Made by a program: the position numbers and the translations under genes. A DNA stretch of 64,000 nucleotides. Origin: Tetramitus jugosus. Lineage: Eukaryota; Heterolobosea; Eutetramitea; Acrasida; Vahlkampfiidae. Positions 9,950-19,504 of the stretch are shown piece by piece. Where the stretch lies: assembly GCA_937625935.1 (NCBI GenBank), contig OW569391.1, positions 248,001 through 312,000 of the forward strand. Direction: 5' to 3'. A model generated the notes under the pieces. The model was given only the letters and a program-made list of their open reading frames with translations, was not told the DNA's origin and did not search any database. Position 1 is the first letter of the stretch. Each line of letters starts with the position of its first letter.

Positions 9950-11089
9950 ATGGAAAGTGAAACAAAAACAAATGGAAAATTCCGATTGTTTGTGATTATT
10001 GGTTCAACGGCATTAGCTGTTGCTCTTGTCGTGTTTGTTGTGCTTGCAATTATCATACCGATTGCCATATGGATGGGTGTTTCTTCCTACGCCTATGACG
10101 AAATTTTTTTGGCGGGAAAAGCGCGAAACAGTTGTGTACAGGACGGCGTCGTGGATATTGATAGCTTGGTTCCTTACTCCGACTGCGCAGAGTGTATGAT
10201 TTACAACAAATCGATTAATTTGACCGCCATGTACCCAGTACCGGACTTAAAGGACCCTGAACGAGTCATGCATGTCCAGTTCCCGCCAAGACAAGATCGC
10301 ATGTGGCAAAAGGCCAAATTGCCCAATTTGCGTGCATGGATTTGGAGCTATGACAACTTTACATACACTGCTCCAACGATTATTCATGTTCATGGAATTC
10401 GTTCATGCAAGAGCACGTGTAGTGCAGTTCTAACAATGAGCATGCTGCATCGCAGTGGGTTCAATGTGTTAGCTCTTGATCTGCGGAATCATGGTGAATC
10501 TCCAAGTCTCGATCCTCCCTATGTTAGCTTTGGTAACACAGAGTTTAGAGATGTGTTGGGTGCTGTTGATTACTTGAATCAGACGTTTGGTGAGAAAGCA
10601 GTTGATCGGTTGGGCATTCATGGCATTAGCATGGGTGGTGCAGTTTCTCTGACTGCCTTTCTGATGGAACCGGCGTTTAAGGCCTTGTTTGTTGATAGTG
10701 GAGCAACGGATGTCGCTGCGACACTCAGAGACAATATTGCTCTCGTGTTGAAGACGACAACGTCAGTCATGTATGGCATGTGCGTTCTTCGAGGTCGCAA
10801 ATACGGTTGTGCACCCTTTGAGAACGACCCATTAAAGTTCTTGCACCTGGCAAACCAGCGACCCATTCATTTCGATCATTGTGTGTCGGATTCGTTGGTG
10901 CCTGTGTCTGTGTCTGACTCTACCATGTCAAAACTGGACAAGTACTATGACAATAAGACACTGATCACTCACTTTTACGATGAAACAGGATGGCCAAAGG
11001 AAGTATGCAGAGATCATGTCATCTTAATGCTCAATGACCCTCCAGCATATGCAAAGCGGATGCAGGAATTTTTTGGTCAATACTTGTAA
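9950..11089 (+). CDS. Membrane-anchored alpha/beta hydrolase
   Basis: 379 residues, one exon. A strong hydrophobic helix at residues ~13-42 follows a short charged N-terminus and has no obvious cleavage site, so it reads as a type II signal anchor with the body outside the cytosol. The hydrolase core shows the oxyanion block HVHGIRS (~146), LDLRNHGES (~175) and the nucleophile elbow GISMGG (Ser ~225). A late Asp (HCVSDSLVP) and His (CRDHVIL, ~356) complete a plausible Ser-Asp-His triad. Many cysteines and NxS/T sites fit a secretory-pathway location. Substrate cannot be read from sequence; the family includes esterases, lipases and thioesterases. It resembles ABHD13/BEM46-type hydrolases in layout. 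Confidence 0.75.
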   Translation: MESETKTNGKFRLFVIIGSTALAVALVVFVVLAIIIPIAIWMGVSSYAYDEIFLAGKARNSCVQDGVVDIDSLVPYSDCAECMIYNKSINLTAMYPVPDLKDPERVMHVQFPPRQDRMWQKAKLPNLRAWIWSYDNFTYTAPTIIHVHGIRSCKSTCSAVLTMSMLHRSGFNVLALDLRNHGESPSLDPPYVSFGNTEFRDVLGAVDYLNQTFGEKAVDRLGIHGISMGGAVSLTAFLMEPAFKALFVDSGATDVAATLRDNIALVLKTTTSVMYGMCVLRGRKYGCAPFENDPLKFLHLANQRPIHFDHCVSDSLVPVSVSDSTMSKLDKYYDNKTLITHFYDETGWPKEVCRDHVILMLNDPPAYAKRMQEFFGQYL

Positions 11090-11429
11090 ATACATAAAGT
11101 ATTACAAAAGCTTCACTCTTTAAAATTGTGCGAAACTTTCCGCCGCTTTTTATTTGAAACGCACACATGTGGTGAGGGAAGATTTCTCATCTGTTGTGAT
11201 ACTTGCAGCAACGCTTACTCATGTTCAGTGTGCAGGCTTGACAAGGGATGTTCTTGGTTGGAACAAAAAATGTGGTTTGGCGCCACCCTAACAACTCTTC
11301 TTGAGTTGAAGACCACCTTAACATCAAGCATGGAGAAGTCTCCATTGACTCAGAAGTGCAACGCGCAACATTGAATGTTATTTATATTTACAAACACTTC
11401 GTGCACTTCTGAGTCAATTAAATTAGGAC
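11090..11429. other. Convergent spacer containing an inverted repeat
   Basis: This lies between the hydrolase stop and the end of the small minus-strand gene. It contains a perfect 16-nt inverted repeat (listed separately). A plus-strand frame at 11126-11374 has Cys-rich text but no ATG and no domain, so I do not call it. Confidence 0.4.
11345..11417. repeat. Perfect 16-nt inverted repeat, arms 41 nt apart
   Basis: TTGACTCAGAAGTGCA at 11345-11360 is matched exactly by its reverse complement at 11402-11417. The loop between is 41 nt and AT-rich. It lies just beyond the stop codons of two convergent genes, so it could form a stem in either 3' UTR, or be the ends of a tiny mobile element. No target-site duplication was identified. 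Confidence 0.7.
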
Positions 11430-11705
11430 CTAATAAAAGTAGGTGATTTGGGACTTATTGTAGGGGCAGGGAACAATAACGTACTCGGAAACGAAACTTG
11501 AGAATCTCACCCTATTCGGGACGTTTGTTGCATGCCTGATGGCAACATCCCTTAGCATTTGATTCCAGCTTTCTAGTGAGTCCTCGTCCATTCTAGGACT
11601 AGGAAACAAGGTTTTAAGTGCACCATTGGGTAATTCAAAAATGAAACCCTCTTGGTTTCTCCAATAAATTGGTTGAAGTGTAACACGTTGCTTATTGAGG
11701 CTCAT
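11430..11705 (-). CDS. Small protein of unknown function
   Basis: 91 residues from ATG 11705; an upstream in-frame extension to 11804 is Ser/Gln/His-rich and looks like 5' UTR. The text is coding-like, with mixed charge, three Trp and Tyr residues near the start (IYWRNQEGFIFELPNG) and a helix around WNQMLRDVAIRHA. No signal peptide, membrane helix or known motif. I do not recognise a family. It could be a spurious frame, but its composition differs from the surrounding non-coding DNA. Confidence 0.45.
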   Translation of the reverse strand: MSLNKQRVTLQPIYWRNQEGFIFELPNGALKTLFPSPRMDEDSLESWNQMLRDVAIRHATNVPNRVRFSSFVSEYVIVPCPYNKSQITYFY

Positions 11706-12024
11706 GTTTTTTTGGTGGTTGTTGGATGATGAGAAGCTTTTCTTGTGGGGATGTGTGGGTTTTTGTTGTTGAGGAGTGGTGTTTGACCTGGTATGTATGT
11801 ACAATCGAGGAGTTGTTATTCGTTTTCTGTTGGGTGAGTTTTTTGTTGTGTTTGTATGAAATATGTTTATCTGAAGGATGTCGGTTGATATCCCGAACCC
11901 CGGAATTCATGAATTGGACGCTTCGGATTGTACTTAAGAATGGAAGTAAGCAGGTCGGAGTTTCCATTCTTCGGAGTAAAAAACATCCATAAAAAAAACA
12001 CGCAAACATCCCCCACACATTACA
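11706..12024. other. Divergent promoter region
   Basis: 319 nt between the small minus-strand gene and the secreted-protein gene. T- and G-rich on the left, with AAAAAAAACACGC-type sequence just before the ATG at 12025. Probably both promoters. I see no defined element. Confidence 0.35.
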
Positions 12025-12792
12025 ATGAAGGTTTCTCTCATTCTCATTGCTGCAGCACTATTGGTCCTGCTCGCAACAATTGTCTCTGTTCAAGCCACTA
12101 TTGAATTTTCTGACCTGACTGAAGAAGAACGCATGAGCTATGTCGTCTCTGAAGTCGAAGAACAAGAAATTAGTGAGAGTGCTCTGTCTCCACAAGCAAG
12201 AGACTTTATGAACCAATACAGAAGCTATGTCAAGAATTTTACTCAAGTAGGAAAAGCTATTGTAGCTCAAGAACAAGAACCTTCTTCTGAAGAAGCAATT
12301 ACTTTGGCTGTCATTTTGAATGTTGCTTCCAAGGCATGGAAGTTTATTCAAGACAATAAGGCTGTCTATGAAGCAAACAAGTTTTATGGTAATGCTCTAC
12401 CAAAGGGAAAGACTGCTTTTGAATTGGAAAGATGGAGAGCACCAACTACTGTGACCTACTCTGCTTCATGGAAGAACTTGTACGGTATTACCGTTGGTAA
12501 CCTAAAGTATAGCTTTAGCTTTATTCCTGGTGGAAGAGCAACTGATGCTGCAGGTAACACTGGTTTGTACTTGGACAGAGTTACAATCATTCCTAATGAT
12601 GTGTTCGTTGCATGGGGTTACAAGGCAAATGCTGAGACTAGCATCTCCTCTGTCACCAATGCTGGAACAACCAAGGCACCAATTGCTGCAGCTACTGTTG
12701 ATTTGCGATTTGTGTTTGGTTCATTGAACAAGGAAACTTTGACCCACTCCTTCTACTGCAAGGCTGATGGCTCATGGAAGAAGCTCCATTAA
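12025..12792 (+). CDS. Secreted protein of unknown function
   Basis: 255 residues, one exon. Residues 1-25 (MKVSLILIAAALLVLLATIV...QA) are a textbook signal peptide. The next ~85 residues are acidic and helical (EEERMSYVV, EEQEISES), like a pro-region. The rest is rich in short beta-type stretches (PTTVTYSASWKNLYG, LKYSFSFIPGG) with only one Cys, ending in a basic KK-LH tail. Codon use is strongly biased towards a few codons, which in such genomes often marks high expression. I do not recognise a family and assign no activity. Confidence 0.65.
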   Translation: MKVSLILIAAALLVLLATIVSVQATIEFSDLTEEERMSYVVSEVEEQEISESALSPQARDFMNQYRSYVKNFTQVGKAIVAQEQEPSSEEAITLAVILNVASKAWKFIQDNKAVYEANKFYGNALPKGKTAFELERWRAPTTVTYSASWKNLYGITVGNLKYSFSFIPGGRATDAAGNTGLYLDRVTIIPNDVFVAWGYKANAETSISSVTNAGTTKAPIAAATVDLRFVFGSLNKETLTHSFYCKADGSWKKLH

Positions 12793-12967
12793 ATCAATGT
12801 TTTGCGTGATTGTACGATCACTACCGAACCCCTTGTTTCCCAATTGCACATGTTATGAAACTCGTTGTTTGTTCCTCTTGCCTTGACTCGGTGATGGATC
12901 ACAAAAGAAAGTGCATATGAAATAATTTAATTGTTACAAACAAGAACCAAGCAAGGAGCTTTGGTTC

Positions 12968-15900
12968 TTAAGTGCAGGTAGAAATGATCAGCTTCAGAGC
13001 ACTCATCCATTCTCTTCTCTCCTGTGCACTTGCGCAATGCATGAACAAAATACGGTTGGTTGACACAATCTTGAAACAGAATTGTCTGCTTGAAGTCTCC
13101 TTTTCTGGTGCCTCGTTCACAAGGGTATCCTTGGTCAGGCTAAGCTCCTTGATTGGTTTCTTGTCACCTTGATTCTTGTAATATGAGAATTTGAAGGATG
13201 TTGGATCGTCTTCCACTGGATTGATCATAAACCAACGCTTCTTCCATGACTTGACTTTCACACCTTCCTTCTTTAGGAACCCAGACTTGCTCAATGAGTC
13301 CATCTGTGGTTTCATGATGGAAGACTGCGAGTCCTGAGGAGTGACAGAGTTGCTTCTATTGATGGAGATACCACCCTTTGGCATAACGACGCTCTGTCTA
13401 CGTGCTTGTGTCAGAGACATGCGTCTCAATGCCTTTTCTTCACTGTCTTGAGTTTGGCTTTGATCACGCAGTTGAGCATTTTGGGATTCCAACAACGTTA
13501 CACGCTCTCTCAACTCTAGAAGTTCCAACATCTTTTCATCATTGAATTCTGATGCGGCATATCCGTCATTCTCTTCCTTCTCTGCTTCGGCTTTCTCTGC
13601 AGCTTCACGCAATTCTTGCACCTTCTCCTGCAACTTAGTAACCTCCTGTTGGTGGTCCTCATTGACACTATTCAACTTAGCTTCCAGTTCGTCGACTCTA
13701 CTCTTGTGATGAGCAATGAGTTGATTCAAGTTTTCAATTTGAGCTTGCTTCACTTGCACTTCGTCCTGGTATTGTTGGGCCAAGTTCTTATTTTCTGCAT
13801 TATCCAACTCCCACTTCTGGCGCTCAGCCTTCAACTCTCTCGCTGCCTCGCCCTTTACCTCTTGCAACTGGGTGTCGAACTCATTCTGCATGTTATCCTT
13901 CTCTTGCTGCATATTTTCTATCATATCTTTCTGCTTCATACTTTGAATTTCAGTTTTGCTCATCTGTTTACGCATTTCTGCAACCTTCTTTGTGGAATTT
14001 GCTAACGTATCCTTCAAAGCCTTAATTTCTTTTTGTTGAACAGCAATTGCATTGCTCTTCTCCTCCAACTCCTGATGCAATTGTCCACTATCACCCGATC
14101 CTGAAGATGATCTTTGAGATAGCCTGGTCTGCAACTCCTCAATCTTCGAATTCAGATTGCTTTGGTCTGTCTTCATGGTGGAGATAGTTGACTCAAGCTC
14201 AGAACGCTCTTCATACTGGTTCTTAATTTGCTGTTCTTGATTGGCAATGTTTCCATTCAATTGTTGAATTTGTGACTTTAAACTGCTAATTTCTTTCTTG
14301 GATGAGTCAACACTTGATTGCAGACTTTCAACAGTCAGATTCAATTGCTGAATTTTACCTTCGAGGTCAACCTTCTCTTCAGTCAACTGAGTCGAGCTAT
14401 TCTTGTAACGATTCATATCTGTTTCAAGAGTAGCAATCTGCTCACTCTTCTCCAATATTTGCTTCTTCAGCACATCAAGTTGAGAGGAAGCTGTTGAGGA
14501 ACTGGATGATTGTTGATCCATAGTATCCTTCAACTCTTGTAGTTCTCTCTGTGCAGCCACCTTCTCATCAGAAGATTTCTTCAGTTGAGCTTCCTTCTCG
14601 ATTAAAAGTTCATTCTTTTCGTCCAACTTGTCGTTCAATGTCTTTAGCTCACCATTCAATTGAGACTTCAGTGATTCAAATGCATTAGACTTATCGGTCA
14701 AATCTCTGATATTCTTCTTCAATTGAGAGTTTTCGTTATGAGAAGTGCTCAACTCCGATTGAAGTTTACTCAATTCTTCATTCTTGTCCTCAATTGCTTT
14801 TGTCATTTCAGCTCTCAGAGAATTCAACTCCTCCAACTTGTCAGAGACTTCATACTTCAAAGACAAATTCTGAGATTCGAGATTCTCAATACGAGAAACC
14901 TGAGCTTCCAATTGCTGTTGTAATTCGCTTTCATTGCCCGATGATTGCTTCTTCAATGAAAGAATACTTTCTTCCTTTGTTTCGATTTGAGATTTCAAGG
15001 TAGCAACTTCACTGGTTAATTGTTTAACTTGGCGTTCCAAATCGCCCTGGTCATTCAATTTTTGGGCACTATCAGCAAGCTTCTTTTGTGCAACATCACG
15101 TTCATTCTTCGCTTGCTTTAACTCCTCATTCAAACTGTCCAACTTGTCTTGTGATTCATTGATTTCGGTCTTCCTGCTTTGAATGTCTCCCTCGAGCTCA
15201 GAGATCTTAGTGTACAACTTGTTTACTTCAATCTGTAATGCAGCTTCCTTTTCCTTCTCCTTTAATAGTTGTTGCTCACCACGAATAACTGCATCAGATT
15301 TCTCTTGAATATCTGACTGCAATGCACTCATCTTTGTGTTACTTAAAGATATGTTTTGTTGAGCATCCTTCAACTTGGATGAGAGCTCCTCCTGCTGCAT
15401 TTCTGCTTGTTGCAACTTGATACGAACAGAATTCAAATCGGTAGTAATGTTATGATTGATGGATTCGCTGTCCTTCAGCTTTTGATTTAGCTTATCGACT
15501 TGAGCACTACTTGTGGCAGTTGTACTCGAAATCTTTTCCTTCAGTCTCTCGAGCTCGATCTGTGCCTCCTTAAGCTTCTCTGACTCCTCTGCAGCCTTCT
15601 TCAATTCGATTTCATTGCCTCTGACAGTATCTTTGAGGTTGGAAATCACCAACTCAAGTTCGCTGATTTTGTTGTTCAACTTTGTCAAATCTTGATTGCC
15701 TTGAGACACGGAACTATCCCTCATATTCTCCAACTCGGTTGATTTTTCAATGAGTTGTTCCTTCAGTTCTGATACTTGAGAAGACTTTTCAGCAATTTGC
15801 TTCTCCAAAGACTTCTTTTGCTCGGTTGTTGTGTCAATCTTCTTCTGCATCTGCTCATTCTCATGCTTGATATCATCAGCTGCTTGCTTCAACTCTGCAA

Positions 15901-17744
15901 TCTTTCTGGACACATCGGTCTGTACAGATTCCTCATATCTAATAATTCGGTTGGCCAATTGCTCTGACAGTTGACTAAAGTGATCCTTCTGTTGAGCGCT
16001 AAACTGTTTCATCTGTTCGGAAATGTTTGCTCTCTTGTACTCAGATTGTAGTTGCTTAGCATTCTTTTGAAGAGTGCTCAATTGCTCGAAAATTAAATCA
16101 TTCTTCTTTTGCGCTTTGCTCAAGCGCTCTTGTTCTGTTTTGACAGCCTTCTCCAATTGGCTGCACTTCTCCTTCATCTCTCCCATTTCATTGTCCTTTT
16201 TGGTAATTGCTTCCTTCAAAACGCTCACTTCGTGCGACTGTGAAGGTCTGGGACTCTCTTGTTTCTCTTGTTGCTGTGTCTGCGGTTTTTGTTGTAAATT
16301 AGGCTCTGCAGGTTGACTTGGCTGTGCTGGTGGTTCAGTATTGGTCTGTTCTGCATTCAACACCTCCTCGGCAACTGGCTTCAGATTCGTCGTACAAGGA
16401 ATGGAAATGGATTGAATGCTCTGAGCAATATCCATATTCGGTTCAGAGAACTGTTTCACTTGAGAAATAGCAGGCGAGCAACATAGAACAACCTTTGAAT
16501 CACCATTTCGGAACATTCTAGCATACAGTAGAGCCTTCAATGAACTCTCATAAAAGTTATGTTCGGTATCCTTGGCAATCAACGCATTCGCAATCTCAAC
16601 AAACAAATCCTGACCATTCTCAGTCTCTGGCTCCAATTCAGAGGCTCCATCCTGCTGTGCCAACGACGCTTCCATATCAATAAAAGTAATCTTGCTTGAT
16701 TTTGCAAGCGTGTCATCCAAGTGTCGATGTTGAACCGTAATTTCAACAAAGAGAGAGGATTGATCGGAGCGAACGAGAAGTGCCTGAGACAACAATTGAA
16801 ACATTTCTTCGTCACTTGCCACATACTCCTCAATCAGTCCTGCCACATCCACCTCTCCACTGTCCTCTTGTAAAATACACTCTAATCCATCGGAATCATC
16901 TCTTTGGAGTACCATATCCTGATTCAACAAATCGATAATCACTCCCGTTTCACTCACCACTATTGAAATTGAAGAAGCATCATGATGGTGGTGTCAATCG
17001 ACTGCAAAAAGAAAAACTTCATCACCAATCGCAACAAAAGCATAAAAAACAAAGACACAACAAACACACCTTCATAAACTGAAATACAAACTGTAAATTC
17101 CAATTTTTCATCAGCTTGTAAAATCTTTTCAAAAATGTCTCTAATGAACCGAGTAGCAACGCCATCCGATGTCTTTGGCTCCGTAAAATTAGAACCATTG
17201 TTCTGAGTCATGTTGAACGCACCAACCGATGAAAAACTCTTGCCAGTACCTCTTGCACCCATGAACGTCACAGAAGCTACAACAACGATACAACGCATGA
17301 ATAAAATGATTCAATTTTTTCAACGAAAATGAAACACAGGTGTGAAACACAATGTATATAGCTATACCATACCATTGTAACCTTCTAGAGCTCTTTGTGT
17401 CAGATTGCTACCTACGACACCATACACTTGTTCCTGTGTAGAGTTCATGTTCAACACAGTTTCATACACATATTCCTTTGGTTTCTCAACACCATATTTG
17501 AGCAGTAACTTTTTGCCACTCTTATGAAATGCCGCACAACCTTTAACATTGTTGTAAATGCGTCAGAAGTTTATGAACAATGAAATGACATTACGTTAGC
17601 TATTTTGAATGATTTTAACAAAATAATCAAAAAAATCGTAGTGACAATATCGGGCATACATTTGGCGGGAGAAGTAGGAGTAACTTCCGATTTGACAAAG
17701 GGTCGGAATCGACTGAACACCAACACTGGACTAGTTGTTGTCAT
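12968..17744 (-). CDS. Divergent kinesin-like protein with long coiled coil and C-terminal PH domain
   Basis: I assemble four coding exons: 17744-17660, 17540-17373, 17276-17070 and 16959-12968, with introns of 119, 96 and 110 nt and phase kept, giving about 1483 residues. The N-terminus reads as a kinesin motor: VFSRFRPF, then GYNASVTFMGARGTGKSF (P-loop GxxxxGKS), CISVYEVVSETGVIIDLLNQ (beta-hairpin block), KITFIDMEAS (switch II position) and SLKALLYARMFRNGDSKVVL (matching the kinesin DSKLTRLL block). Switch II is abnormal: DLAGSE is DMEASL here, and the switch I NxxSSRSH is not recognisable. About 800 residues of heptad coiled coil follow, then a PH domain at ~1370-1480 (SGFLKKEGVKVKSWKKRWF). 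Likely a dimeric membrane- or phosphoinositide-linked protein, motor activity doubtful. Confidence 0.8.
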
Positions 17745-18197
17745 TTTTGTATAATAATTGAATATTGCCAGTGGTGAATGGATGTCTCTATTTTTTGTGC
17801 GTTTTTTTGTGTGAAGTTATCGTTTTCTGTGTTTGCTTGTTTGGAAGAAAGGGCACAACATGACTGATGGGGATCGTCTCATGTCAAGTGAACGGAGAAA
17901 CCATTGGGCGATTCGGCCACTTTGTGGCCAAAAAGTTCATTGGTGCGCCGAAATGGCTGTTTCACCAGTGTTATACCATTCGTCCACTGTCCACACAATT
18001 CAATGAACTGTCCGCTGGTTCAACATAACTTAGTGAATTTAATAAATGATAATGGTAAGTTGCCAAATTTTGTGTATCATGCCTCGTTAGAGATGTAACG
18101 ACCTCGATATGGTTTTGATTGAAACATGCAAAACTCATTCACAGTGAACTGAACACACATTCGGTAGCCTATGTGTGCGCTCCCCAGTTTTTGTACC
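17745..18197. other. Spacer between kinesin start and SCAMP end, with a small hairpin
   Basis: 453 nt without a supported gene. It includes the kinesin promoter and the SCAMP 3' flank. A short perfect hairpin, GGCCAC-TTT-GTGGCC, lies at 17915-17929 inside a slightly GC-richer patch. Function unknown. Confidence 0.4.
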
Positions 18198-19236
18198 TTA
18201 CACTGTTTGCATATCAGTGGCAGTATTGTCATTCAACATGCCACCATTGTTGTTATTCGTGACTGTTCCTCTTGCATCCAATCTCTTCTTCGCAAAGGTC
18301 TTTGCTTTTGCGAATGTTGAGTTCTGTTTCCAGTACACCACAATTGCAATCACAAAAATGGTAAAGCTATAGAGTGCCATGAACAACCATATGCCTGCCA
18401 TGGAGAAATTAATAATGAAACCTGCGAGTGCATTCTTTTGCTTGAGCCCCTTTTGAAGGAATTGAACGGCACCAACGATACCACATGGACCATATTCGAC
18501 CCATCCGGACACACAGAAACTAGAGAAAATCACGAGCGCAGAGTAACCTATGAAAAACAGGAAAAATCGCGCCATATTCACCGTTCTCATCGCATGATAC
18601 AGCGGATAATGAGCAAACATAAAATAGGCGGGAATACCCAATGTGAACACGGAGGCCATGAACAACATTTGAATCTTCTTTTTTTGAGCGAGAGCTCCAA
18701 TTTTTCCATCGAGCACAACAGTGGCGATCGCTGAACCCAAGTTCAACAGAATGATCAAACTAAACATGAACCATCCCAGGTAGCTCATGGACGCAGCTGC
18801 TCTTCTTGCACCACTAGGTATCTCACCAAAAATGCCTGTATGTAACCAAAAAATAAAGATAGTTATTTCGTTAGCTCTGTGCTGTTAAAACAAAAGCTTA
18901 GACGGCGAAAAAAGCTCTGTAGGGGCGAAAAAAAATGTGATTTTTCTTCGAGCTTGAAAAAAACAACTTACTGTGACGGATGAATGGATAACAAATGGGC
19001 CAATTGTTCTTCTCACCACTACTAAAATCCTTTTCTAGTGTTTCAATTTCCTTTTCTCTCTCCACAATCATCTCTTCTCTCTGTTCCAAGTCATCTCTTG
19101 TCAATGAACCGCTTTGATAGTCAAACGCAGCAAAGTAGGGAGAAGCAGAGGGAGCATGAACGTCACCCTCACCTGTTAGAGTAGGTGGTCTATATGTGTC
19201 ATAATCATAGTTGTATGGGTCATTGTTGTCTGACAT
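18198..19236 (-). CDS. Secretory carrier-associated membrane protein (SCAMP)
   Basis: Two exons, 19236-18972 and 18835-18198, with an intron of 136 nt (GTAAGT donor, ATACAG acceptor), giving 300 residues. The N-terminal third is cytosolic: Tyr/Asp/Pro-rich, then a coiled-coil helix (LEQREEMIVEREKEIETLEKD). The NNWPICYPFIRHSIFGEIP segment is the SCAMP hallmark joining the helix to the membrane core. Four hydrophobic segments follow (from LGWFMFSLIILLNLGSAIA onward), with VEYGPCGIVGAVQFL between segments 3 and 4, where SCAMPs carry a conserved amphipathic loop. The C-terminal tail is short and Asn-rich. Known of the family: four-TM proteins of post-Golgi and endosomal membranes acting in exo- and endocytosis. 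The splice is confirmed by the hallmark being split across it. Confidence 0.88.
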
Positions 19237-19504
19237 TTCTGTTGAATTCGTTTTGTGATGGTGATTATCGTGTGTGATGATGATGTCAGTGCTGGGGCTT
19301 GTTTTTGTTTGGGTGCTCTGTGAAGAAAAATCGCTTTTTTGGTTGAATCAACAAAAGGAATCTTTTCACGACGAAGTTCTCTTTTTTTGTTTGTTCAGTT
19401 TTTTCGGCGCGGAAACTAACCGCAGTAAACTATCGAATTGGATAGTGGAAATAACATTTACAAGTGACAATATTGTTGTCCTTATGAACACAATAAAGCA
19501 CAAC

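Noticed and set aside
11126-11374. 82-residue Cys-rich plus-strand frame
   Set aside because: It has no ATG, no signal peptide or known domain, and lies in a convergent 3' spacer.
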